A DNA stretch of 64,000 nucleotides. It comes from Sclerotiophoma versabilis. Its lineage: Eukaryota > Ascomycota > Dothideomycetes > Pleosporales > Didymellaceae. The notes below the pieces were generated by a model. The model saw nothing but the letters and a program-made list of their open reading frames with translations, ran no database searches and had not been told where the DNA came from. The position numbers and the translations under genes were made by a program. This document shows, one piece after another, positions 44,128 to 53,751 of the stretch. The stretch is from contig JAAROD010000029.1 of assembly GCA_012274445.1 (NCBI GenBank), forward strand, positions 868,001 to 932,000. Direction: 5' to 3'. Each line of letters begins with the position of its first letter. Position 1 is the first letter of the stretch.

Positions 44128-45503
44128 ATGGAGCACCCGCGAGCCTCTTCGCGGGCCCCTGCCGGCGACGTCGACAGGCTGGCCGCCGAGATGACTGACA
44201 AGTTCCGCTCCATGCTCAGCACCAAGCGCATGAACGACCTCTCCACCACCGTATCGCACTCGCGCTCGGCCTCGCCCGCACCACGAGACTTTGGCTCTCC
44301 GCAGCCGCCCGCACAGAACGCCCCGCCGTCGTACTCGTCGCTCAAGAACATCCCGCTCGTCGCCCAGCCGCCAAACCCCAACGACCTCCGCTCGATGCGC
44401 TTCCGCAACATGCTGCACTCCCTCTCCCAGATGCCCACCCGGTGGGAGAACCCTGGCCTGCTGGACGAGGCCCTGCGAGTCGTCCCTCTCGAGCAGATCT
44501 ACAACGAGGCCGACGAGGAGAGCCAGATCCTGCAGGCCGAGGCCGACAGTCTCGGCGCCGGCAAGAAGGCCGCCTGGGGCTACCAGGACTGCGTTGTCCG
44601 CGCACTGCTGCGATGGTTCAAGCGCTCCTTCTTCCAGTGGGTCAACAACCCGCCGTGCTCGAGGTGCTACTCGCCCACAGTAGCAGTCGGCCTCACTCCA
44701 CCACTCCCAGACGAGCAGGCCCGTGGCGCCAACCAGGTCGAGGCCTACAGGTGTTCGCACGAAGGATGCCAGAACTACGAGCGCTTCCCCCGTTACAATG
44801 ATGCCTTTGTTCTTCTGCAGACCCGCAAAGGCCGATGCGGCGAGTGGGCCAACTGCTTCACCATGCTCTGCCGCGCTGTGGGCTCAAGAGTCCGCTGGGT
44901 TTGGAATGCAGAGGACCACGTGTGGACAGAGGTCTACTCAGTACACCGCAAGCGATGGGTGCACGTAGACGCCTGCGAAGAGGCATGGGATAAGCCTCGG
45001 TTATACACTGACGGTACGTTCAAGCTCCCCATGAACCACGGAATCCACTGACTGACACTCCACAAGGCTGGGGCAAGAAGCTGTCGTATTGCATTGCCTT
45101 CTCTGCTGATGGCGCCATGGACGTCACTCGACGCTACGTGCGTGACCAGACTAAGCACGCAGCTCCTCGCAACCGCGCACCTGAGGCCGTCCTTCTTCAC
45201 ATCATGGACGAGATCCGCGCCGTGCGACGCAAGGACATGTCCAAGCAGGATAAATTCCGCCTGCAAGGTGAGGACCTCCGCGAATCAAAAGAACTCCGCG
45301 GCTACGTCATCTCTTCCATCGCACACGACATCTGCAGGCTCAAGCCACAAGATATCATCAATGGAACATCTGCTCGGGATACCGAATCCGACAAAGCTTT
45401 GGAGGGCCGTATGAGCGGTAACCAGGCATGGATCCGAGCACGGAACGAGCAAGGACGAGGCCAATCGAACCAACATGACCCTCGCAACCAGCACCCGCAT
45501 TGA
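44128..45503 (+). CDS. PNG1: Peptide:N-glycanase (Png1-type transglutaminase fold)
   Basis: A cytosolic peptide:N-glycanase that removes N-glycans from misfolded glycoproteins handed over from ER-associated degradation. Exons are 44128-45013 and 45067-45503, in total 440 residues. The ATG at 44128 (GCCGCCATGG) is used because the frame further upstream begins at TTG. Zinc-binding cysteines occur as CSRC and CSHEGC. The catalytic triad is intact: C237 in GRCGEWANC, H264 in EDHVW and D281 in HVDACEE. The spacings of 27 and 17 residues match yeast Png1 (C191/H218/D235). No PUB or PAW domain is visible, as in fungi. The splice joins YTDG to WGKKLSYCIAF. Confidence 0.93.
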
Positions 45504-46991
45504 GGATCTCACCTACAAAGGTCACTCACTATTTTCTCTTCCACTACCATCTTCGCCTATCCTGCCGCCCTACAACCCAGCCGAGCCGGGTCTACTGTGC
45601 ACAGCACCTATCCGCTCTGGCATGTAGGCTTGGACTGAGCTCTCGATGGTCCTCTTCCTCCTCCACTCAGCGACGTTCGTTCACGAGCACCCCGCACCCT
45701 GTAACCATAGAATCCCGGATTCAGTGATTCATCGAACCTTTTGCGACGGCGTTCATGGCGCGATACCAGCAGCATTAGCAATAACCTCTAATGTCTGCAC
45801 CACCCTTTGGGGTCTCATCCTATCACTAGCCTGGTACAAAGTCCACGGCATACACCCACCGACACGGGGTTTCCCTTTACGATCTCCTTGCATATTCACT
45901 TCTTATCTCCATGTGCGACGCAGGATTAGCGGCACTGTTTATATCATTGGGTTTTTGGGATTACGATTTGATACACCTGTTTCTTATGTTTCTTGCAGTC
46001 TTTGTTTGTTATGAGCATTTCTGGCCACTTGACGTAGCCTCGTGCGATACGATGGCATGCAGTTTGCAATTCTTGTTGGTGCCTGGCTTTGCACGCACGC
46101 TGTGTTGCAAGTGGTGAGAACGGCGCAAATGCCGTGGTGATTAGGACGCGCGTCATGCATGGAACGCTGCGAGAACCTTGGAAAGAGAGATGCAGATGCA
46201 AATAGAGAAAATGACAGCCAAGATGATTGGCAACGCTTTCTGCGATACAACACTCTACTGGTTCCAGACTTTGCGAATCATGGTGATGTTGCATGATCTA
46301 CGAAACATTGCAGATGATCAAGCAGGGCCTTGCGCAGAACGCGCGTCTCGAAGCCCTCGTGTTTGAGCATTCCAAATTTCCGGAGAGCCTCATAGAAACC
46401 TCAGGACTTGATGTATATCAGGCATTCACCATCGGGTACTCTTCACACAGGAAGCATTGGAGCAAACCCCCATCCCGTCCAAGCATTCTCGCTGTCTGCT
46501 CAGACGCGCGTACCTCGAGTCGAAGTAACCCAAGGCCGTCAGCCAGCTGATGCATTCCTGCCATGTAACTTCGGTTCCCCATCCACACCTCATCAACGCA
46601 ACGTCCGCATATACATCAGCCAGCCAGCCAGCCCCAATTCTGCAGAGAAGACAGTCACTCTCGACACCTCGAGCAAAATCGAGCAAACAGAGCAAACATG
46701 CTTACTTCCTTCACGTTTCAGCCGGACGGCACTCGGTGATGATCTTTGATTAGATCGTCTTGGCGGGACGGGCGCAAGCGATGTAGTGTCTATTTTTAGG
46801 TGGGGCGTTACGTTTCGTGTGGCTGAAGAAGCGGAGGATTCCGCTATTTTCATTTCTTGCGCCTCAGCATACAGGCTGGTCTGTCAGCATGGTCAAGTTT
46901 GCGTGTTTGGTGATTGTTTGTTTTTTAATTGAGACTTTTTGGAGAGGAAGCTGTGCGTTTTAAAGATGATGGTTGTTGGAACGGTGCTGTA

Positions 46992-47056
46992 CACCACGCT
47001 GTCCACTACGCTGTCCACGCTATCCACTACGCTATCCACTACACTGTCCACTACGC
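46992..47056. repeat. CCACTACGCT-type minisatellite
   Basis: About six tandem, slightly varied copies of a 9-12 bp unit (GTCCACTACGCT and CACGCTATC variants). Confidence 0.8.
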
Positions 47057-47210
47057 GGCAGGGCTGAGCGCTCGCTCGCTGGATTGCCGGCTGCGTGGCA
47101 TAAATGTGGAGGTTGTTGCTCGAGCTCATCTCCATAGGTGGGTTCGAAGGCTGACGGTTTTTGGCACCGCTAACCATGTCTTTGCTTCGCCTTGCGCGCA
47201 ATAATCGCCG

Positions 47211-47390
47211 GTTTGGGAAGACGTGGAGCAGCATTTTGAAGTTTTGCAAATTACACCGAGGCGTAGCGCATAGTATACTGGCCGAACGGCGATGATATCA
47301 GCCTTTTTGGGAAGATGGGGAGCAGCGTCTTTGAAGTTTGGCAAATTACACCGAGGCGCATATACTGGCCCAACGGTGGTGATGTCAACC
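47211..47390. repeat. Two tandem copies of a ~90-bp unit
   Basis: Copies at 47211-47303 and 47304-47390 share TTTGGGAAGA, GGAGCAGC, TTTGAAGTTT, GCAAATTACACCGAGGCG and ATACTGGCC. A third copy begins at 47391 (TGTTTGGGAG) and stops after a few bases. A short GAGGATTGC array follows to about 47.45 kb. Confidence 0.8.
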
Positions 47391-48038
47391 TGTTTGGGAG
47401 AACTGGGAGGATTGCATGAGGATTGCGAGGATTGCGAGGATTGCGCAGCCGTCCAAGGATGTGGTTGTGGAGGATCTGGGCACATTGCGCAGCAACGCAA
47501 GGCTGAACTGTGTAGCTGAACGTGCGCACCATCACAACTTTCGACCTCAACGAGGCCGAGCTGCACCACACTCGGGCATGTACACCGCACACTCCCCAAG
47601 CAGCGTAGTGCAAGTCAGCGTGGAGTGTCGCGTCAGCACGCCTCCCACAGCAAGCCCGAAATCGCAAGCCCTGTGAGGCTCGGTGAAGCAGCCACGCCGC
47701 TAGACGCGGCCTGACTGGCTGGACGGCCGTTGATCCTGCTGCGTAACCCGCAATTGCACAGACCCTTGCTGTGCCTCTCACAGCCCCCTTCAGCTGGGTT
47801 CAGCTGTCGCACGCATGCTTGTACAAAAGCTGGCTGACCCGCGCCGTTTGTCTGACCCTCATCTATCTGGTGTTTTGTCGTTCAGCCTCTTCTGTTCACG
47901 TGCATTTGGATTGTTTTGCCTCTCGACCTACGAACAACAATCGCTACTCCGCGCAATCGATAACTACCAACCACTGACATCGCGTGTCGAAGCACTGAAC
48001 CACTCGCTTTACTAAACACCTACGCCTACACCGCAAAC

Positions 48039-49114
48039 ATGGGGAAAGCAGGGCGCGTCGCGTGCATCATCACGCCCATGGCGTTGACAGTTGCGTCGCT
48101 TATTTGTCTGCTCCTTGTTATGATCGGCCAGTTGGGCAACGACGGCAAAGCTCCCTCAACGTCGCAGGGGCGCGATCTGTACTTCTTCAAGGCACGCCAA
48201 CCACCTCAACACAGCCTGCCAGCCTACTAACACTACGCACAGGCAGACACAAGTAATTTCACAGCCGATCCGCAAACCATCCTCGACAAACTCGACAAAG
48301 CCGGCGACAAAGTCCACATCAACAACGACCTCCTCAACGCCCTGACTGGCGCCGCTTCCTCCAAGGATCTCAAGGACTTCTACCAGGTCGGTCTGTGGTC
48401 GTACTGCGAGGGCGACAAGACCGATGGCGTGGAGAAGATCACACACTGCTCAGCCTCTCAGACACATTTCTGGTTCAACCCTGTCGAGGTGTGGGGGCTC
48501 CAAAACACTTCTGTGCAGAATGTGCTTGGTGATGATTTGCAGAAGGGACTCAACACGTACAAGAAGGTTGCCGGGTGGATGAACTGGGCTTTTATCATTG
48601 CGATCATTCTGACCGCTGCCGAATTCATCGTTGGTTTCTTTGCTATTTTCTCGAGATGGGGAAGTCTGGTTACCACCATCCTTTCAACCGTAAGTTCTGC
48701 ATTTCCAGTTACATCCTCAACTTGTACTCACACGGTCAGGCATCATCCTTCTTCGCCATCGCAGCCGCCGCAACCGCCACCAGCGTCTACGGTGTCCTAA
48801 CGGGCGTCTTCCACACCGCGCTCGAGCCCTACAACATTGATGCCTCCATGGGCAACAAGATGCTGCAAGTCATGTGGCTCGGCGTCGCTTTCAGCATTGC
48901 GTCTGGCATGTTCTGGCTTCTTAGCGTATGCTGCTGCTCTGGCAAGAGCAGCCACAAGCAGATGGTTGTTGAGAAGACGCCCTACACGTATGAGCGTGTT
49001 TCTAGTCCGGCATTCGGTCAGAGCGGTCACCAGCTGCAGACTGCGCCTGCATTCAAGCCCACTGAGCATGGGCAGAGCGGGACTGCTTATGAGCCGTATC
49101 GCGGCCAGGTTTAA
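48039..49114 (+). CDS. SUR7/PalI family membrane protein
   Basis: A four-helix plasma-membrane protein of the SUR7/PalI family (PF06687), associated with eisosomes/MCC and cortical organisation. Exons are 48039-48191, 48243-48689 and 48740-49114, in total 324 residues. TM1 is near residues 8-30 (ACIITPMALTVASLICLLL). The first loop carries the family signature GLWSYCEGD with a later Cys (THC). TM2 to TM4 include WAFIIAIILTAAEFIVGFF and a segment ending in WLLSVCCCSG. The cytosolic tail is Ser/Tyr-rich. Intron 1 is GC-AG rather than GT-AG. Family assignment is firm, but the exact paralogue is not. Confidence 0.88.
48192..48242 (+). other. GC-AG intron in the SUR7-family gene
   Basis: A 51-bp intron with donor GCACGC, perfect branch TACTAAC and acceptor GCACAG. 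Splicing joins LYFFK to ADTSNFT, the expected family sequence. No GT donor nearby keeps the frame. Confidence 0.75.
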
Positions 49115-50314
49115 GATCTGAGGGTGAAGGTTGACAGCCAGTTTTGAGGGAGAGGAGAAGGTGATGCATTTCACGACATCCACGGCATCATTGTGCGATT
49201 CTTGTTCATATACCATGGCGTTTGGGAAGCGGAGCCTCACTACTTCGAGTAGTTGAGACGCTGACTGCATTTTGACTAAGCCAAATTTCATGTTTCAATT
49301 CATCAATTATATCTCATCCTCTTCGTCACTTCCTGTCCGTCGATTAAAGTCATTCCAGCCTTCCTCGTCGTCATCGTTATCATTGAAAACCTTCACTGAA
49401 GACATCTCCAACATCGCCTATCCTTCACTGACCATGGACACCACTCCCCACATTGGCCTCGACGAGTACCTCCATAGAGCTCGAGCGACGAGCCTTGGGG
49501 TCGAAGCTCATAGGGACCTCGAATGAACCTACAAGATATGAGGGTGACGGATTGTAAACGCTGTCATGATATAGGTACCGTTGCAAGCGATCAAGCTGGT
49601 ATACATCCCGGCGCCAACCGCAACACAGGCGGTGTTAGTCTGTGGAGTGTTCTTCCCAGTCGTGCTGGCGGGAGGCTGGACTGGTGTAGGGCTCTGTGGC
49701 TTGGTGTAGGATATCTTGCCCATCTTGCAAGTGTAGTACGCCCGGACAAATGTATAGAAGCAAGAATGCGGCGCGATTGTCCTGAAAGATTGGAGTTCAA
49801 AGCCCGTCGAGGAGCTGCGTGTTCATAGCTTCTGAAGAGAATATATACATTCTTATACAAATCGCGTGCGTGCGATTCCCATCCATCTTTTGACTGCTTC
49901 GCTGTCATGCTCCCTTCCAAGATCGTGCTTGGAAACAGTGCCCAGCTGAGCCGTGCGTCTCGGGGTGGGCGAACTATTTTGTGAACCCGGTGTGCAGGGT
50001 CGAAGAACATCAAGGTTAACAACCATTGGTTGACTGATGTGTTAGGCAACAGAATTGAGAAGGCAAAACGTCCATGCACCAAATGTGAGGCTTCACCCCT
50101 GCGCGGTTCACGTGAATCTTCCCATCCACGCTGTTCAACGCCACTATGTTGCTTCGAATAGGCCCTAGGACTGCATTATCTACCCGTGAACATCGTATGT
50201 ATCATGGAAGAGGGCCTGATCCGTGTGTTCAATGTACTGTGCATTCTGTACGATATTCAGCTCCTGGTCCTCTACTACCAACATCTGCAAAAGGACTTCG
50301 AAGTCGACCCAGAT
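49115..50314. other. SUR7 3' flank; no gene seen
   Basis: There are only short frames without domains. A plus frame from about 50204 with coding-like codon use (MEEGLIRVFNVLCILYDIQL) runs to 50392 and overlaps the 3' end of the next minus-strand gene. It could be an exon of an unrecognised gene. Confidence 0.4.
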
Positions 50315-51118
50315 TCAGCAACCGACAGAGAGTGTGGAGCCTACGCAGCACAATGTAAGGCTCATGCTATTGATACGAGCGAAATATTCTGATTGCTGGT
50401 TGTCGCTGATAAGTTGCTCTTTCTTTGTCTCTGGCAGTGCTTCGTAGAGTCTCGATGTCGATCGCTTGCTTTGTAAGAACTCCAGTTCGAGTGACTCTTG
50501 CCAGATCAAACAGCGCTGCAAGAAGCCTGTAATGCTGTTGGGCGGCGAACTGCTAATTTGGGCTGGCATAGCGGGTGGCTTTTTGGATGCGTGCCTGCAT
50601 CTTCGGGGGTTCGTCGAAAGTACATAGTCACGTCTGCGCGTCGCGGGACTCGCTCACCCGGTGTGAGTATGAATCCAGAAATCCTTTTCTTCCATCCTGC
50701 CCTCCTTAATACCCTCAAGCACGCCTAGCACCCATCTTGGCGGTTGTGGCCCTCCTCCACTCGTATCAGCGTCCGTCATTGGACATGTTATAAATCCTCT
50801 CCGGGCTGCCAGCTTGCCTACTTCCTGAGCGATTTCGAGCCCATCTTTTGCATTTGCTTGTCGCTCACGACGCTCTTGCATCTTGCGCTCAATCCAGGAA
50901 GAGCATTGATCCATGCCCTCAGATGCAAGGCGCTGGAACGATGCCAAGAAGCGTTGGATGATATCAAAGAGAAGACGGTAGAGTAGTTCAGTTGCAATTG
51001 CGGTGCCAGTTTGCTGGGTGAAGAAGTTGGCGGGGACAAGAGAAGACACGCTTGGCCTGGTCGACAGCGTGGACGATGTGGGTGGGCTGTAGAGGACGAG
51101 CGGTTGCGAGAATGTCAT
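50315..51118 (-). CDS. Hypothetical protein, two exons
   Basis: Predicted 226 residues from exons 50658-51118 and 50315-50534. The intron (123 bp) has donor GTGAGC and acceptor CCAACAG and joins HTHTG to ITGFLQRC in frame. The first exon is Ser/Thr/Pro-rich, then helical and charged (SSWIERKMQERRERQANAKD), and ends RWVLGVLEGIKEG. The second continues as a charged helix (LELEFLQSKRSTSRLYEAL). There is no signal peptide, TM helix or known domain. It looks lineage-restricted. Support is continuous coding-like sequence on both sides of a frame-keeping splice. The C-terminal few residues are uncertain. Confidence 0.5.
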
Positions 51119-53751
51119 GGTGATAGTTTGTTGATATGCTGCTGCTGTAAACTCGAGGCTTCGAAAGGATATTTACATGCGAGTTCTACCGACATTGCGA
51201 GCTGCTCGGCCTTTATGCTTTCAATACTAGACGCACCATGCGTTCCCTATCATCCCTCTCGGGGATTGGAAGTGTCCGGCGAGCCAATCAGAAGGCTGGT
51301 GCTGGACGCTTCAAGCGTTTTGTCCGCAAAGCCCGAGTGGACCGGTGGCCGTGAGCACCGACTACGGATTACACCAACCTCCGGCTTCCACTTTGCGACT
51401 TGGAATATTCGTTCAGGGACTGTAATGTATTCCTGTCCCACCGAACAAGCTTCCCTTCAGGTGTCGTCGTACTCTGTCTATCCTGGACTGGCACATGGTA
51501 TCTATTCAAGAATTGAGCTGTCCAATCATCCACGTCGAAGGACTCTGAAGGCTCTGCGTTCAGCAAACACGTCCATAGAAGGCTGTAAACCTCCGCATCA
51601 AGTGCTCCAAGCTAGGTCGGACTCATGCAGCAGCTGCAGCCTAGTTAAAATTTACTCAGGCAACTTTTTAGTTATTGTTGTTTGTTTTTCATTCATGTCG
51701 AAAAGCAAATTATGAAGATGGACCGATAAAGCCATAACAAACAAATTGCCATTGACTGGTGACCAAAGGCACTCCGGGCCTTCCTGAATATTAGCTACCC
51801 CGCTCGATTGATGGCCGTATGCACATAGCTGCGTAATCCGTACGGGACTTGTGTATGCGCGTTGTGTCTGGGAGCCTGCCTTTGTGCACTTATGATCAGC
51901 TAGACAACCGCTGTATCTGTTGTGTACTTAGGATGATGCCTCAAAGATGCCCGCGCGTAGCTTTGTAACCTACATACCAAGATTTCATTAACGAAGTTTA
52001 TAGCAATAATTCGACTTCGTTGTCCTTGGTCACTTCTTTGCATTCCAGCAAGCACTGTTGTTTTTCTAAGCCGGCTGTCATCATTAAGCTGAGAGCTTCC
52101 GTATCTGATTCTCCATTCGTCCTGCCGTGGCTTTGGCTTTTCTCGTACTCGGAGCTGCGCCACGGCACAGTCGTCTTCATTGTTTCAAGTCTCCATGGCA
52201 CCCTTCCTCAACATGAGCACTACCTAACCACAGCAACACGCTTTCACCATCTCAATACCATCGACCCCCAACATGGTCGACTGTGCTTGAAGTTCTTGTT
52301 TTTACGTCCATCCAAGACTATCATTGAGCTGGTCAGTATCTCATCCACGTTTATCTCTTCCGCTAACACTGTCAGCTCTGCTTACCCTGGGTAAGCTCAT
52401 ACTAAATTTTGAACTAAACTCCCTTTGCAGCGAACAAAACTGCATACCATAATTACCATTAGATCTTTCCAGGTCATAAACTTCTCCTTCTGCGTTTCAT
52501 ATCGACCGAAGATGACCGCCCTACATCTCGTTCGCGCCAACTATCTCTAGCAGCAGAGTAGCCACCGATGGTGCCAAACTTCACCTTCTTTTATTTTTCT
52601 TGCATAAGCATACGTTAATACATACAAGGCATCGTGGTTGGGTATCACACGGTTCAGAAAGACGAGGAGCGCTGGGGAGCTTGAGGATATTCACCTAACA
52701 GAGTCTGGCAACATGGTTTGGTAAACATCACCGTTTAAGATAGAAGCTCTTCAGAGCTGGCCTAACACTCCATGGTCAAAGCGTCTGCGCTGCTGATAGA
52801 GGGATCCCCGCGCTGGCTCTGACCTCAACGTCTGCAATCTTTGGCTGTAGCAGCACTGCGCGGGAAAGACTTGTTCGGATGGGATGGGTGAAGCTTTCGT
52901 GATACCCAGCCAGATTGGGAAGTTCGTATGTATACGACTTCTGTAGTGGATAGTGGCTAAGACTCGGCTTGCACTGGGCTGAAAACGGATTGATATTTCA
53001 TCATTGGACTTCACCTCAAGGATCGAGCACATCAGTAAAGGCTTGAGTGGCTTCACCAAAATAACAATCAAATCATTCGACCCTCGGGTCACTCATTATG
53101 AAGTTCGCTTCTTTTTTCATGCTGTGACGTGCTTCTGCCTTCTTCCTTTCCAGTGCGTTGTGCTTGACCGTAATCATAACTGCTACGTCTTCATGTCTTC
53201 CCGACATACCGGTATATGCACCATTGCCCCTGTTTGTATAGTAACTGCATGAACTACTCGCAGATATACTTTTCCCCCAATGCATCGAGCTTTGCATGTT
53301 CACATCTCTGCTCTAGTCAACCCTGTTACAAGACTTGTAATTGACAAGCGTAGGTAATGTAACGCAGAAGGAATGGTCCCACTCAGTTACCACAACGAGG
53401 CTCTGAAATGCGCCAAAGTAGGTGGGTCGATCTTCGCGAGCCAGTACGCGACAATGTCCTTCATTTGATACTTCAGAGCTGCAGCACTGTGCACAGAAGG
53501 TCCTCGGTTGTGATGAAATTCGAGGACAGCGAGTGAAGGTGGAGTGAATTATGCCGGTGTGCTCAGGTGATGGCGCGTGCAGGAAGGCGCGACGTTGGCG
53601 CCTGCCTGTTTACTGACGTGCAGCCCCACACATACATTGCAGCCTACAACTCCGCCGTGGCATGCGCGAGCCTGCAAAATGCTCGCTTCCTTCCCGTAAA
53701 CGCTTCAAATCAATCGCAATGCGATAATATCCGCCTACACTCACTGCCAGC
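51119..53751. other. Gene-poor 2.6 kb with one candidate exon
   Basis: A minus-strand segment at about 51370-51607 is protein-like and preceded by a TAG acceptor. The 234-residue plus frame over 51011-51715 begins at TTG and lies opposite it, so I do not credit it. 51.9-52.4 kb has overlapping open frames on both strands. 52.4-53.7 kb shows nothing. Confidence 0.45.
51370..51607 (-). CDS. Candidate isolated coding exon
   Basis: After an acceptor-like CCGACCTAG the frame reads LGALDAEVYSLLWTCLLNAE, then ESFDVDDWTAQFLNRYHVP and onward. It ends before a GTTGGTG donor-like site of the type used elsewhere in this window. No start or partner exon was identified. It may belong to an unrecognised gene upstream of the 50315-51118 gene. 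Confidence 0.3.

Larger units (their letters stand above)
45504..48038. other. PNG1 3' flank and repeat-bearing intergenic region
   Basis: No gene is supported. A frame at 46293-46550 reads protein-like for about 55 residues (MIYETLQMIKQGLAQNARLE) but has no visible start context or partner exons. 46.99-47.45 kb is repeat-rich. The SUR7-family promoter is at the right end. Confidence 0.5.

Noticed and set aside
44068..44760. A 230-residue minus-strand frame opposite PNG1
   Set aside because: It is a shadow of the GC-rich PNG1 first exon and contains Gly/Arg low complexity produced by the antisense of conserved codons.
47130..47160. A GGTTCGAA box suggesting a tRNA
   Set aside because: The flanking bases do not form a T-stem, and no matching D-arm or acceptor stem was found.
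51011..51715. A 234-residue plus-strand frame
   Set aside because: It begins at TTG, has no domain, and overlaps better-supported minus-strand coding sequence. I take it as a chance open frame.
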